From contig JAICSO010000009.1 in assembly GCA_025936825.1 (NCBI GenBank), positions 62,001 through 126,000 of the forward strand: a stretch of DNA of 64,000 nt, written 5' to 3'. Both the position numbers and the translations under genes were made by a program. The DNA comes from Terriglobales bacterium (lineage in GTDB: Bacteria; Acidobacteriota; Terriglobia; Terriglobales; Acidobacteriaceae). Under the pieces are notes generated by a model. That model was not told the origin of the DNA. It made no database searches and was given only the letters and a program-made list of their open reading frames with translations. Numbering within the stretch: the stretch's first letter is position 1; the number at the start of each line of letters is the position of its first letter. Below, one piece after another: positions 27,715 through 37,024 of the stretch.

Positions 27715-29133
27715 CTACTTTGCCCGCGCCAGTTTCCTCAGCCGCTCACTCACGTTCAGCAGCGCGCGCCCATCGTGATATACCGCCTTCCAGATTTGAC
27801 CTTTTTCAGTTGATAGTGGCCTGCCGTCTTCGCCAATACGTCCGTAGAAACCGTGAAATTCCTCATCGCGCTGGTATCGTTCGATGAAATCCAGTTGCTT
27901 CTGGAAGGCATTGAAATACGCATCTGTTCGGCTACCGTACTTTTCATGCATCAGTAGCAGCGCATTCAGGCCTTCCATCTCCACCCACCAGTCTTTGCTC
28001 TCTTCCTCCGGCTTCCCGAACGTCGTACCTTCTCCGTAGAATCCGCCCAACTTCTCGTCCCAGCCAAACGCCAGCGCGTGATCAACAAGCATCTTCGCCA
28101 TGTGATCGGTGCGTGGATCATGAGGAACGCCGAGAACGTCCTCGGCCTCGAGCATCAAGTACGCCGTTTCGACGTCATGGCCGTAAGAATCGTGGTCGGG
28201 AATCGGCCGCCAGTCGTTGGCGAAGTAGAGATTCATCACGCCCGGCTCGACACAGATCTTATCGCGCACAATTGTGAGGAGTTCCTGTAATCGAGTTCGA
28301 ACTAGATCGTCTTTCCAAACCTCGTATAACTGCGACATCGCCTCAAGCAGATGAATGTGCGTGTTCATCGACTTGTAGCCCGGAATGAATCCCCCATGAG
28401 CCGTGTCTCCGGGCGGCATGCCATTCGCATCCGCTTGCACCGGCTTGCCGTCGCGCGTCAGCAGTTCGAAGTAACCGCCGTTCTTTTGGTCATGTGCGTG
28501 CTCCTCCATCCAGTGAAATTCTCTTTGCGCCAGCATGAGTGCTTTCGAATCTTTCGTGGCCTGATACGCCGCTGCCGCACCATAGAGTCCAAAGCTCTCT
28601 CCGTACATTTCTTTGTTGTCGCCGAAGGAAGGCGAGATTGCGCCGTTGTCATCCACACCCCAGAAGAAACCGCCGTACTTCTTATCCCAAAGGACATCAC
28701 TGAGGAACTGCAGTCCGTGTTGCGCAATTGGCAAAAAGCGGTCCCTCATCTCGGGCCGCCGCAGCACAACCTGTGACGAGATCCACGTCATCCGCCCCTG
28801 GAAAACAGAAAACTTCCCCTGACTCGGCCCTGGTTTCCACTCGCGAGAAAACACGGAATAGAACCCGCCGTGCTCGTTATCGACAGACCGCGGGAACCAG
28901 ACATCGAGCACGTCCTGGCGCAACATCTTTTCGACCCTAATCGCTTGTGTTAGATAAATTGCGTTCCAAGGGCGCTCTCGCTGAGCGGTGAGCCGAGGCT
29001 GAGGCAGTGTGGGCGCCTGCACACTCGGCGATAGAAGCGGAGGCGCTGCTTGAGCTTCCGCCAGAGCCCCAGGTGCGGCCAGCGCCATCGCAAGGAGCAG
29101 CTCCGTAACTGCTAGCTTCATCGAAGCCTTCAT
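27715..29133 (-). CDS. AGE-family epimerase/isomerase, secreted
   Basis: 472 residues with a signal peptide (LAVTELLLAMALAAPGALA). The rest is an (alpha/alpha)6 barrel of the N-acylglucosamine 2-epimerase / cellobiose 2-epimerase superfamily (NEHGGFYSVFSREW, GLYGAAAAYQATKDSKALML, HDSYGHDVETAYLMLEAEDV). Epimerases of this family act on C2 of sugars through paired His residues; the substrate is not readable. The signal peptide is unusual for a family that is mostly cytoplasmic. Its ATG overlaps the stop of a short upstream gene (ATGA). Confidence 0.82.
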   Translation of the reverse strand: MKASMKLAVTELLLAMALAAPGALAEAQAAPPLLSPSVQAPTLPQPRLTAQRERPWNAIYLTQAIRVEKMLRQDVLDVWFPRSVDNEHGGFYSVFSREWKPGPSQGKFSVFQGRMTWISSQVVLRRPEMRDRFLPIAQHGLQFLSDVLWDKKYGGFFWGVDDNGAISPSFGDNKEMYGESFGLYGAAAAYQATKDSKALMLAQREFHWMEEHAHDQKNGGYFELLTRDGKPVQADANGMPPGDTAHGGFIPGYKSMNTHIHLLEAMSQLYEVWKDDLVRTRLQELLTIVRDKICVEPGVMNLYFANDWRPIPDHDSYGHDVETAYLMLEAEDVLGVPHDPRTDHMAKMLVDHALAFGWDEKLGGFYGEGTTFGKPEEESKDWWVEMEGLNALLLMHEKYGSRTDAYFNAFQKQLDFIERYQRDEEFHGFYGRIGEDGRPLSTEKGQIWKAVYHDGRALLNVSERLRKLARAK

Positions 29134-29282
29134 TTGGATGCATCCGTCTTGGTCTGTAAGTCAGTACGGGCGACCACCCGAGCATCTCCGTACAGCGCGC
29201 GCAGTGCCTGATCCTTTTCGGAGGCCGGCGACGGATCGGCAGCCAGCATGAACCACGACCACACGCGTCTCAATCGCGTCAT
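29130..29282 (-). CDS. 50-residue protein coupled to the epimerase gene
   Basis: ATG 29282 with AGGAG six bases upstream, 50 codons, and the stop TGA overlapping the epimerase ATG. The product (MTRLRRVWSWFMLAADPSP, ending TDLQTKTDASK) has a basic start and an amphipathic middle; no family recognised. The good ribosome site and the ATGA overlap suggest it is translated and drives coupled translation of the epimerase. Confidence 0.5.
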   Translation of the reverse strand: MTRLRRVWSWFMLAADPSPASEKDQALRALYGDARVVARTDLQTKTDASK

Positions 29283-29456
29283 AGGCGCTCCTTTTGCCCT
29301 TGGAATAAGTAGAAATTAAGAAGTGTTGAAGGAACTGGAATCTTCTTCATTAGAAAGGGAGAGCAAGCGACGTGCGTACTTTAACGTGCGCTAGTCCCGC
29401 GCGCAAGCACGAGATTTCTGCGGAGTCGCACGATGTAGGAAAGAAACTCCAAAGCC

Positions 29457-31328
29457 TTAGACACGCTCCAGCAATTCATTCCACACAGTCAGATTCGTCC
29501 AGTACTCGATATGAGCCACTAGCGGCACCAAGGCATCTTCATCTTTGACGTTTACGACTCGCTTCACCTGGGCCACGCCAGCCGGAGGAGGTTCAGGAAA
29601 CTCATAGAAGTCGAGCGAACCGCTCACTATGTCATTCCGCGAAAACACATTCACCCATTCAATCTTGTCTCGAATATCACGGTATTCAATCAACGGCTGC
29701 ACCACCGCCGCCAACTGCTCCCGAATGTGGCGAGTGTTTTCCCCCATCACGCTGAAGAAGAAGGCGGTCTTGTCGAGCGGACTGCCGAAGGTCAACAACG
29801 CGCTCGTACGGTCTACGACATGAGCCGGATTGCCCGTCAGCATGTCATCTGCGATGAGCCGGTTCAGGGTGTCATAGGCAATTACAGAACCTAGCGAGTG
29901 TCCGACTACACAGACTTTGTCGTATTCAAATTGATCCACCCCGGGGGTTTTTGCCGAATAAATCGCCGAAAGGGACTCTTTCGCCAGCGTCTTAATCTTC
30001 GCCCGCAGATCGTCGAAGCGGTCAACTTTGTTGGAAGCGACATACGCTGTGACGTCGCCGACATATTCTACGAGTATCTTCCTGACTTGCGCGCTGACAA
30101 TCGCCAAGAACGGCCAGACCCAACCGCCCCACTGAAAAAACTTCGACACTCCTCCGTAAACTTTGCTTCCAAGAATCGCGGAGCCAACGGTTCGCGACCA
30201 TTCCTGAAGTCCGAGCGCAATGCGGCCGAGTACCGAGTCCCTGAAATCAGGGGCTACCAAAGACGCACAAACCAGGACCGCTCCCACCAACACGGCCAAG
30301 TGAACCATAAACGCAAAATAGAAGAAGGCCTGCGATACCCAACTGGTTTCCGCGCGTTCGGCGCGCGACACCTTCAACCTTCGCCAGAGTTGCGAACTTA
30401 GCGCAAACAGCAGGCTGAGAAAAATCAGGACGTTGGAGAGCGTTTGCAAGCAAAGCGCTCCCTCGTTGAGCCATGCCGGATTCCATCCCTTCCAAAAGAT
30501 CACCGCCATGACGCTGGCACCGGTAATGATGGAGAGGATCGTGAAAGCAACTCCTAACCAGGTCAGGTTGCGAAGCGTGTGTCCCGAGAAGGACTTTGAT
30601 TTCGCGGGCTTGCTCGCCGCGGCAATCGTCAGCACGACGCCGAAGGTGATGGCAGCGGCGCTGACTAACCCAGCCAGTACCGTCAACGGAGTCACTAATT
30701 CCGGCGCCGGAAGTTTGGTGGAGATTCCCGCAATCGTTGCCCCTGTCGCAATGATGATCGCGTTTATGACGATGAGTGCCGCAAGCGTCAGCAGAGTGAC
30801 AAGAAGATAGGTCGGCGTTCTCCACGTCAGCTTGAATGAAGCCATGGCGCCGAACAGCGCCCGCTGAAAATGGCTGAAGAAGTTGATCAGGCCGCGGCTG
30901 CCGCCATCCCAGAGGAAGCCAATCACCTCCGAAAGCTTCACGGCTCCTTCGGTTTTGGGCGCCCAATAGTATTCATAGACGTCAACTTGGCGCTGCACAT
31001 CGCCGTCCTGCAGGGTCAGTTCGACGCGTTGCAGCACCGTTTTATCAACTTTCACTTCGCGATATTGAACATTCACCACGTGGGCGTCGCCCGCCGCCAT
31101 GATGATGCCTTCCGCGGCCTGCTCCAGCGTGGCAAACGGAACTTGTTCCCCGATTCCATGCACAATCCAGACGGCGCTTTTTGGCTTTGCGGGCAGAGGC
31201 GCCGCCAGCATTTGAGCGCGCAGCTTTCGCGCCTTCTCGTGAACTTCACCTTCCGGAGCAGTGAGGGGATAGGCGTCGTAGACGATCGGAGGTTTTACAG
31301 TGAATTCGCGGCGAAGGTTTTTCTCCAT
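29457..31328 (-). CDS. Membrane protein with lipase-type alpha/beta hydrolase motif
   Basis: 623 residues. The N-terminal part contains SAVWIVHGIGEQVPF (about 47-61), an HG motif as in oxyanion loops. Four to five membrane helices lie between about 160 and 420 (TYLLVTLLTLAALIVINAII; PLTVLAGLVSAAAITFGVVL; WLGVAFTILSIITGASVMAV; FFYFAFMVHLAVLVGAVLVC). The C-terminal part has the nucleophile elbow CVVGHSLGSVIAYDTLNRL (about 475-493) and FGSPLDK. It is therefore a hydrolase whose two active-site halves flank a membrane domain. Substrate unknown; a lipid-directed role is a guess. Confidence 0.7.
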   Translation of the reverse strand: MEKNLRREFTVKPPIVYDAYPLTAPEGEVHEKARKLRAQMLAAPLPAKPKSAVWIVHGIGEQVPFATLEQAAEGIIMAAGDAHVVNVQYREVKVDKTVLQRVELTLQDGDVQRQVDVYEYYWAPKTEGAVKLSEVIGFLWDGGSRGLINFFSHFQRALFGAMASFKLTWRTPTYLLVTLLTLAALIVINAIIIATGATIAGISTKLPAPELVTPLTVLAGLVSAAAITFGVVLTIAAASKPAKSKSFSGHTLRNLTWLGVAFTILSIITGASVMAVIFWKGWNPAWLNEGALCLQTLSNVLIFLSLLFALSSQLWRRLKVSRAERAETSWVSQAFFYFAFMVHLAVLVGAVLVCASLVAPDFRDSVLGRIALGLQEWSRTVGSAILGSKVYGGVSKFFQWGGWVWPFLAIVSAQVRKILVEYVGDVTAYVASNKVDRFDDLRAKIKTLAKESLSAIYSAKTPGVDQFEYDKVCVVGHSLGSVIAYDTLNRLIADDMLTGNPAHVVDRTSALLTFGSPLDKTAFFFSVMGENTRHIREQLAAVVQPLIEYRDIRDKIEWVNVFSRNDIVSGSLDFYEFPEPPPAGVAQVKRVVNVKDEDALVPLVAHIEYWTNLTVWNELLERV

Positions 31329-31475
31329 GTGGCCACACTCCCGTGACGGATTGGCGCAAGTGAACGGCGAGGCTCCAAAACTTTTGCGCGGATGTTATCA
31401 GGAGAGCGAGCGACAAACAAGAAAATGCGCGGTTTGTTCCACTAATGGAACACGGCAGTTCCCATCACGAGGAAC

Positions 31476-31772
31476 TTATCCGCCAGCGATTGCCCCGATC
31501 ACAATGAACGGTTCTTTCCCAGACACGACCTCGTTGGGCAGAGGTGTATCTGCCGAATCGTGCGACATATCCTGCTCGCAAGCGAAGAAGCGCAGAAAGG
31601 CGCGGCGCTCTTTAGTACCGTGGTCGCGGATGGTGCCGCACAGCATGGGATAGCGAGTTTCGAGGACATCGAGCACTGAGGAGATCGTCACCGGCCCCGG
31701 AACGTCGAGTTGCACCTCACTGCCAACGTGAGCCAGATTGCGGAGATGATAAGGAAGGACCACTCGGATCAT
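31476..31772 (-). CDS. MoaD/ThiS-family sulfur-carrier protein
   Basis: 98 residues of beta-grasp type ending in the diagnostic C-terminal Gly-Gly ([10 protein letters not shown]). MoaD/ThiS-type carriers are adenylated and thiocarboxylated at this Gly for molybdopterin, thiamine or other sulfur transfer. The pathway cannot be assigned here, as no moaE, thiF or thiG homologue is nearby. MIRVVLP at 31772 fits the family start better than the frame extension to 31802. Confidence 0.75.
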   Translation of the reverse strand: MIRVVLPYHLRNLAHVGSEVQLDVPGPVTISSVLDVLETRYPMLCGTIRDHGTKERRAFLRFFACEQDMSHDSADTPLPNEVVSGKEPFIVIGAIAGG

Positions 31773-31788
31773 AGTCACACAAAATAAT

Positions 31789-32358
31789 TCACCGCTCGGC
31801 AAGTCGAGCAGCAGATTTCGCCTGTTCCCACTCGCGCTGGACGTTCAGTTCAGCAATCCATCGCTCAAGGTAATTCTGATCGAGACGGCTCCACTGCAGC
31901 CTCAAGATCGCAGCAACATCTTCGATTTGTCTCTGCGAACCCGCCAATTTCGACCACTCGATCTTGGCAAGCACAACGTCTTCAGCACTGGCCACAAACA
32001 CTGGGATGCCCTCAACATTCATTGAGCGCCGTCGCCTGAATTCCTCCTGGCTGAACCCGCGCGATTTTCGAAAAATCAGATCTACCTTCCAGTTGTTCGC
32101 AAGATCGACGACATTGAACATCGACTCATGATCATGAGCCGTGAGCGCGGAGTCCACCTCTACGTAATATTCTCTCTCAGGCAGGAGCTGAACCAAGCGC
32201 TTCACCTCATCTCGCCCGGCTGCGATGACTATGTCAATGTCCATCGTTGACCGCAGAGCACCATACATAGCGCTGGCCAAGGATCCGGTAAGCATGTAGG
32301 CGATTCCTGCATGGTCGAGAGCCGCAGTGATTTTCCGTAACACCTCCGACGGGTTCAT
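31789..32358 (-). CDS. Nucleotidyltransferase of a two-gene module
   Basis: 189 residues. The N-terminus has the polymerase-beta-fold pattern [12 protein letters not shown] then STMDIDIVI, with the two Asp that bind metal. It resembles the nucleotidyltransferases of AbiEii and MNT type. Overlaps the small upstream gene by four bases (ATGA). Such pairs are often toxin-antitoxin-like, but no HEPN partner is present, so that role is only a suggestion. Confidence 0.72.
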   Translation of the reverse strand: MNPSEVLRKITAALDHAGIAYMLTGSLASAMYGALRSTMDIDIVIAAGRDEVKRLVQLLPEREYYVEVDSALTAHDHESMFNVVDLANNWKVDLIFRKSRGFSQEEFRRRRSMNVEGIPVFVASAEDVVLAKIEWSKLAGSQRQIEDVAAILRLQWSRLDQNYLERWIAELNVQREWEQAKSAARLAER

Positions 32359-32585
32359 GGAAGCCCAACAGGAATTGTCGCGGGAGAAAACGTTCGCCGC
32401 AACAACTCACGTGCTATTCGAGCCTCGGACCATTCAGGATGTTCCCGCTGTATTGCAGCCTGGGCTAACTTCCGAGCAAACACGCACATTTCGAAAGCAC
32501 GCAAAATCCTCTGTTCTTCCGACATGGCGCGAATCGCTTCCAACTGCACAGCTTCTATCTCACGCGATGTATCGGTGTGTTGCAC
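32355..32585 (-). CDS. Small helical partner of the nucleotidyltransferase
   Basis: 76 residues, almost all helix. The core RAFEMCVFARKLAQAAIQRE followed by HPEWSEARIARELLRR is a pattern I have seen in short proteins encoded before nucleotidyltransferase genes. No HEPN RxxxxxH motif. The ATGA overlap with the next gene implies equal synthesis. Function unproven; antitoxin or regulatory subunit is possible. Confidence 0.6.
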   Translation of the reverse strand: MQHTDTSREIEAVQLEAIRAMSEEQRILRAFEMCVFARKLAQAAIQREHPEWSEARIARELLRRTFSPATIPVGLP

Positions 32586-32611
32586 GAGAGAATGTTAGCA
32601 CCAGGCATCAA

Positions 32612-33799
32612 TTACTTTAGCGTCTGCACCTCGACGCTCAGCACCGCCGGCAGATTCTGCACGATTGCCTGCCAGCTGTCGCCCGCGTCATTCGAGCAGT
32701 ACACTTGCCCACCGCTCGTCCCGAAGTACACGCCGCATTTATCGAGCGTGTCCACAGCCATCGCATCGCGCAGAACGTTCACATAGCAGTTACTCTGCGG
32801 CAGACCTTTCGTGAGCGGCTCCCAGTCATTCCCGCCAGTCTTGCTGCGGAAGACACGCAGTTTGGCCTCGTGTACGTAGTGCAATCCATCGCTAGTGATG
32901 GGCACAACAAAAATCGTGTCCGGCTCGTGCGAATGAACATCGATCACGAACCCAAAATCCGTCGGCAAATTTCCGCTGACTTCTTTCCAGTTGTCGCCGG
33001 CGTCATCGGAGCGCATCACGTCCCAATGCTTCTGCATGAACATCACGCCCGGACGCTTGGGGCTCATCGCGATGTGATGCACGCAGTGCCCGACCTCGGC
33101 GTTGGGATCAGGAATGTATTCGGAGCGCAGACCCCGATTGATCGGCTTCCAGCTCTTGCCGCCATCGTCACTGCGAAACGCCCCCGCAGCGGAGATCGCG
33201 ATCCAGATGCGGTTCGGATCTTTCGGATCGAGAACGATGGTGTGCAGGCACATTCCACCGGCACCCGGCTGCCACTTCGGCCCAGTTCCGTGGCCGCGCA
33301 GTCCGGACATTTCTTTCCAGTCCTTCCCCCCATTGGTGGTCTTGAAAATGGCGGCATCTTCCACTCCGGCGTAAACCGTATCGGGATCCGATAGCGATGG
33401 TTCCAGATGCCACACGCGCTTGAACTCCCACGGATGCGGCTTGCCATCGTAGAACTGGTGGGTAGTCATTGGAGCACCAGTTTCGGCGGAGGTGTCATAA
33501 ACAAATTTGTTGCTTTCGCCTTTCGGCATACCGCTGGGACCGGTGGTCGACTCGCCCTTGGGAGTGCCCGGCTGATGCCAGGTCTTGCCACCATCGTCGG
33601 AACGCTGAATGACCTGCCCGAACCATCCGCTGGTCTGCGAAACATAGATGCGGTTGGGATCGGTTGGTGACCCCTTCATGTGATAGATCTCCCACCCAGC
33701 GAAATGGGGGCCGCTTACATCCCACTTCTCGCGCTTGCCGTCAGAAGAAAGAATGAATGCGCCCTTTTTCGTGCCCACCAGAACTCTTACGCCGCTCAT
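32612..33799 (-). CDS. BNR/Asp-box beta-propeller protein (sialidase-like fold)
   Basis: 395 residues with repeated Asp boxes: [47 protein letters not shown]. This indicates a six-bladed propeller as in exo-alpha-sialidase/YCF48-type proteins. No signal peptide and no sialidase Arg triad are obvious, so enzymatic activity is doubtful. AAGGAG upstream of ATG supports the start. A MoaD-type gene lies nearby (31.5 kb). Confidence 0.85.
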   Translation of the reverse strand: MSGVRVLVGTKKGAFILSSDGKREKWDVSGPHFAGWEIYHMKGSPTDPNRIYVSQTSGWFGQVIQRSDDGGKTWHQPGTPKGESTTGPSGMPKGESNKFVYDTSAETGAPMTTHQFYDGKPHPWEFKRVWHLEPSLSDPDTVYAGVEDAAIFKTTNGGKDWKEMSGLRGHGTGPKWQPGAGGMCLHTIVLDPKDPNRIWIAISAAGAFRSDDGGKSWKPINRGLRSEYIPDPNAEVGHCVHHIAMSPKRPGVMFMQKHWDVMRSDDAGDNWKEVSGNLPTDFGFVIDVHSHEPDTIFVVPITSDGLHYVHEAKLRVFRSKTGGNDWEPLTKGLPQSNCYVNVLRDAMAVDTLDKCGVYFGTSGGQVYCSNDAGDSWQAIVQNLPAVLSVEVQTLK

Positions 33800-33851
33800 C
33801 GCTGCTCCTTTGCGTCAAATTTCGGAATGTCTTAATCTCACAGCCTTGTGC

Positions 33852-34298
33852 TTACCCCGGGATTTCAGCCTCAACCAGTTTCGCCAGCAATGTCAGCGAT
33901 TCCTGCCAGCCGAGATAGCACGCCTCCGCCGGAATCGCGGACGGAATGCCCTCCTGTACGACGTTCAACTCGGTACCGACTGAGACTGTTCTTAGCCTGA
34001 CCGTTGTCGTCATCTCGCCGGGAAGACCTGGGTTATCGAATTGATTCGTATAGCGAATGAACTCGTGCGCTTTCAACTCCACATACTTCCCGCCGAATGA
34101 ATGACTGTTGCCGCTGGTGAAATTGGTGAACGACATCTTGTAACCGCCGCCGACTTTGGCATCCATGTGGTGCACCTTGCCGGTGAAACCGTTCGGCGGC
34201 AGCCATTTCGCCATGGCGTCCGGATCGAGGAACGCGCGGTAGATTCTTTCCGGCGTCGCCCTTAAAACTCGATGCAGCTGAACCGAATTCCCTGCCAT
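33852..34298 (-). CDS. SRPBCC/AHSA1-family protein
   Basis: 148 residues of the START/Bet v 1-like fold (HRVLRATPERIYRAFLDPDA, MAKWLPPNGFTGKVHHMD, SLTLLAKLVEAEIPG), the AHSA1 group. Members bind hydrophobic ligands or co-chaperone; the ligand is unknown. Often encoded with HTH regulators of ArsR or HxlR type, which fits the HxlR gene two genes away on the same strand. AAGGAG six bases before ATG. Confidence 0.82.
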   Translation of the reverse strand: MAGNSVQLHRVLRATPERIYRAFLDPDAMAKWLPPNGFTGKVHHMDAKVGGGYKMSFTNFTSGNSHSFGGKYVELKAHEFIRYTNQFDNPGLPGEMTTTVRLRTVSVGTELNVVQEGIPSAIPAEACYLGWQESLTLLAKLVEAEIPG

Positions 34299-34320
34299 TG
34301 TTACTCCTTCGCACCTTTCC

Positions 34321-34926
34321 TTAGTTCTTGGGAAAATTTGGATCGGCCTTCACTTCCGCGATCTGCTTGGTGTGCCGCTCGCTGTGCGCCGAAATGAACA
34401 ACAACCATTCGTACGCATCCATAGGCTGCTGAAATGGATTGTCGGACGAAGCATGCTCTCGCAGGTCGGGTGTGGATTGCAAGAAGGCGATGGTCTTGGC
34501 ACGGCTTGCCTCGAAGTGAGCGAGAGTTTCAGTTGGCGTCCAGCGGCCTTTTGGCACCAGTGGACTCGGGGCTTGCCGCTTCTGGCTGCGATCAGGAACC
34601 GCGGAAAGGATCAGCGCATCTAGCTTCGCCGTGTCGCGATTCGCAGGACCAGCAGGGGCTTTCATGATGTTGTTCGTCACATTGCCAAGCAGATAATCTT
34701 CTGCAACCGCGATGTGCTCGAGAGTCTCCGCCACCGACCAGCGGTCTGGCGCGGGTTTGAATTTCATTTGTGCGTCGGAGAGGCCTTTGGTCTGGGCAAT
34801 CACTCCGTCGCGAGTCTGCTCTAGATACTTGACTGCCTTCTCACGTTCCGCAGCAGTGAGCGACTGACTGAGAGCCACAGCGCTCAAGGTGAAAACCAGA
34901 ACTGCGCTAAGCAAAAGACTCTTCAT
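34321..34926 (-). CDS. Secreted DinB-family protein
   Basis: 201 residues with a signal peptide (SLLLSAVLVFTLSAVALSQ). The DinB four-helix fold is seen in WSVAETLEHIAVAEDYLL and in the C-terminal WLLFISAHSERHTKQIAEV. The three His expected to bind metal fit HIAVAED and HSERH. Most DinB proteins are cytoplasmic thiol/metal enzymes; export is less usual. Lies 22 bases upstream of the AHSA1-type gene. Confidence 0.83.
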   Translation of the reverse strand: MKSLLLSAVLVFTLSAVALSQSLTAAEREKAVKYLEQTRDGVIAQTKGLSDAQMKFKPAPDRWSVAETLEHIAVAEDYLLGNVTNNIMKAPAGPANRDTAKLDALILSAVPDRSQKRQAPSPLVPKGRWTPTETLAHFEASRAKTIAFLQSTPDLREHASSDNPFQQPMDAYEWLLFISAHSERHTKQIAEVKADPNFPKN

Positions 34927-35000
34927 TCTCTTCCCTTTCCGCTAATCCTTTTTGAACTGTTAGTTTTGATTGGTACGGCGCGTTTCCCACTGCGACAACT

Positions 35001-35480
35001 TCAACCCCGATTTTTGGCGGATTCACGTTTTCCACTTTCGAAGGTCGGCAGAATCGGCGTTGGATCGTGCCGCTCCCACCTGCGCCTGGTTTCCGCCAAC
35101 ACCTGCTCCCTATTTCGTGCCAGATGTTCGATTACCGCACACGGCGCGCCAGTCTTTTCGTGACGTGCGCCCCAGATCAGCAATTCCAGCATCACCGGCG
35201 CAAGGTCAACCCCTTTTTCCGTGAGCCTGTAGTTCACTCGCCTGGCGTCTTCCTGATCACCCTCGGCACTGAGGATTCCCGCGTCCTCCAGTCTGTCCAA
35301 TCGGTCGGCAAGAATATTGGTCGCGATACCCTCGCCTGAGTTCTGGAACTCCTTGAACGTCCGGTATCCGCGAACCATGAGGTCACGGATGATCAGCAGT
35401 GACCAGCGGTCGCCAAAAATTTCCAGCGAAATGCTAACCGGACATCCAGAGCGATGCTGGTGTGCTTCCTTCCCCTTCAT
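35001..35480 (-). CDS. HxlR-family winged-helix regulator
   Basis: 159 residues. CPVSISLEIFGDRWSLLIIR, then FKEFQNSGEGIATNILADRL and VNYRLTEKGVDLAPVMLELL, is the HxlR winged helix with one Cys (Cys14) near the start that can act as a redox switch in some members. It heads the DinB/AHSA1 cluster on the same strand and probably controls it. A perfect inverted repeat lies just upstream of its start. Confidence 0.86.
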   Translation of the reverse strand: MKGKEAHQHRSGCPVSISLEIFGDRWSLLIIRDLMVRGYRTFKEFQNSGEGIATNILADRLDRLEDAGILSAEGDQEDARRVNYRLTEKGVDLAPVMLELLIWGARHEKTGAPCAVIEHLARNREQVLAETRRRWERHDPTPILPTFESGKRESAKNRG

Positions 35481-35501
35481 TAGCGAGTGACACTATCAGA
35501 T

Positions 35502-35524
35502 ATCACTTGTGATTTGCAAGTGAT
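35502..35524. promoter_or_regulatory. Probable HxlR operator
   Basis: Perfect inverted repeat ATCACTTG (35502) and CAAGTGAT (35517) with a seven-base spacer, about 22 bases upstream of the hxlR-type start. The size and position fit an autoregulatory site for a dimeric winged-helix protein; the binding is inferred. Confidence 0.5.
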
Positions 35525-35568
35525 TTGCACAAAGATCTGAAACCAACCACTCGCTTCCAATAGCGGCG

Positions 35569-36336
35569 CTAGCTTCCCGTGCCCATCATCACGATGGGCG
35601 ATGTAGGCGTCGAGGACCCATGCTCTGGCTCGATTGTGATCGCGAAGGCCTTCGCTTCCACACCTGCGGGTAGTGGTGGGTTCATCACCATGGCCATTCC
35701 GTGACTATCGGGTTTGAACATCCCAGCAGGAATTGGCGCGCCCTTCATCGGGATCAACCAGAGTTCGTAGGCTTTTTGAGCCGGGGCGGATTGCAGATTA
35801 CTCGCAACAAACACCAGTCCGCTGCGATCGCGCGAGTAGATCGCTTTACCCGTTGGCATGGCCATCTTCATTTTCACCGGCAGAATTTCGTACGGCATTG
35901 CGTCAGGCGCGTGCATGATGTCAGCGATTCGGCGGGCCTCCTCACCGGAAATACGCTCCTTCTCGACCATGCTCGATAGCTCGGAGATAGTAGAACTGAG
36001 GCGCTTGTTGTGCCGCGTCACTCCGATCACGAATACCAGCATTGCGGCCGCCGCGGTCCACCCGAAGATTGCCCACCAGTTTAGGCGAGTACGCGCGGGC
36101 TGAGTGCGAGGTTCTTTCCCGATTGCATCCATCAGCCTCGCCTTCGATCGCGCCGGAGGTCGCGGTCCGGAGGTGCTCAAGGCCAGCAAAGCAGCATCTC
36201 CGCGTAACTGTTCTAACTCGCGACGGCAGGAGGCACACTCCTGCAAATGCTTTTCGAGTGCGAGCTTTTCTTCACCGGAGAGCGCTCCTAACGCGTAAAG
36301 CGCCAGATCGTCCCCGAATTGTTCATGCACCGTCAT
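35569..36336 (-). CDS. RskA-like anti-sigma factor
   Basis: 255 residues. An N-terminal zinc-type anti-sigma motif (HLQECASCRRELEQL: His, CxxC) faces the cytoplasm. One membrane helix (WWAIFGWTAAAAMLVFVIGV, about 85-105) follows. The periplasmic part (SGLVFVASNLQSAPAQKAYE, LWLIPMKGAPIPAGMF) is the anti-sigma-K/RskA C-terminal domain. It shares ATGA with the sigma gene upstream, so the two are made together and this protein likely holds that sigma inactive. Confidence 0.87.
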   Translation of the reverse strand: MTVHEQFGDDLALYALGALSGEEKLALEKHLQECASCRRELEQLRGDAALLALSTSGPRPPARSKARLMDAIGKEPRTQPARTRLNWWAIFGWTAAAAMLVFVIGVTRHNKRLSSTISELSSMVEKERISGEEARRIADIMHAPDAMPYEILPVKMKMAMPTGKAIYSRDRSGLVFVASNLQSAPAQKAYELWLIPMKGAPIPAGMFKPDSHGMAMVMNPPLPAGVEAKAFAITIEPEHGSSTPTSPIVMMGTGS

Positions 36337-37004
36337 GTGGTCTGTACAGCCTTGCGCAGTAGCATCAATCCTGCGCGGATTCGGGTTTTGATTGTCCCTA
36401 GAGGCTCGCCAGTTTTCTCTGCAATTTCCGAATGGCTGTAACCCTCAAAATACGCCATCTCGAGAGCACTGCGCTGCGGCACCGGCATCTGGCTCAACAC
36501 AGCCCGCACCTTTCCTGCCATGCGCGAGCGATCAGCTTCAGCCGCAAGGTCCGGTTCGACGCTGAGTGTCACGTCTTCAATATCATCCTGTGGCCGCCGC
36601 TTTCTCAGCGCGTCTACGGCGCGGTTACGGGCAATCACCGCCAGCCACGGCGCGAGGCTTCCCCGGCTCGCGTCGAACGCCCCGGGATTACGCCACAGCT
36701 GCATAAAGACGTCCTGCAACACATCTTCGGCAGCGGCCGTATCGCCCAAAACGCGCATGGCAACGGCGTACACGATCGACGAGTAGCGGTCGTAGAGTTC
36801 TGCCATCGCGCTCTGGTTTCCGGCGCGAATGGAGGAGATCAGCGCCCCATCATTGCCACCAGAATGTTGCGTAGCCGTGGACAAACGCGCCACTCTCTCA
36901 ATAGAAGTACGCGTGGATTGCCTCAGCAGATTCGGCAAACGCCCCGCGTCACGGCAAGATAGCAGCACGGAAGTAACTCCTGCAAGCTCACGGGATCGCG
37001 GCAA
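36333..37004 (-). CDS. ECF sigma factor (SigK-like)
   Basis: 223 residues. Sigma region 2 is seen in AMAELYDRYSSIVYAVAMRV with EDVLQDVFMQLWR; region 4 in LEMAYFEGYSHSEIAEKTGE and LGTIKTRIRAGLMLLRKAV. About 55 residues before region 2 are variable, and the true start may be internal. Paired with the RskA-like gene by a four-base overlap. Confidence 0.87.
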   Translation of the reverse strand: MPRSRELAGVTSVLLSCRDAGRLPNLLRQSTRTSIERVARLSTATQHSGGNDGALISSIRAGNQSAMAELYDRYSSIVYAVAMRVLGDTAAAEDVLQDVFMQLWRNPGAFDASRGSLAPWLAVIARNRAVDALRKRRPQDDIEDVTLSVEPDLAAEADRSRMAGKVRAVLSQMPVPQRSALEMAYFEGYSHSEIAEKTGEPLGTIKTRIRAGLMLLRKAVQTT

Positions 37005-37024
37005 AAGGGTCGGGCGTCAATGAC

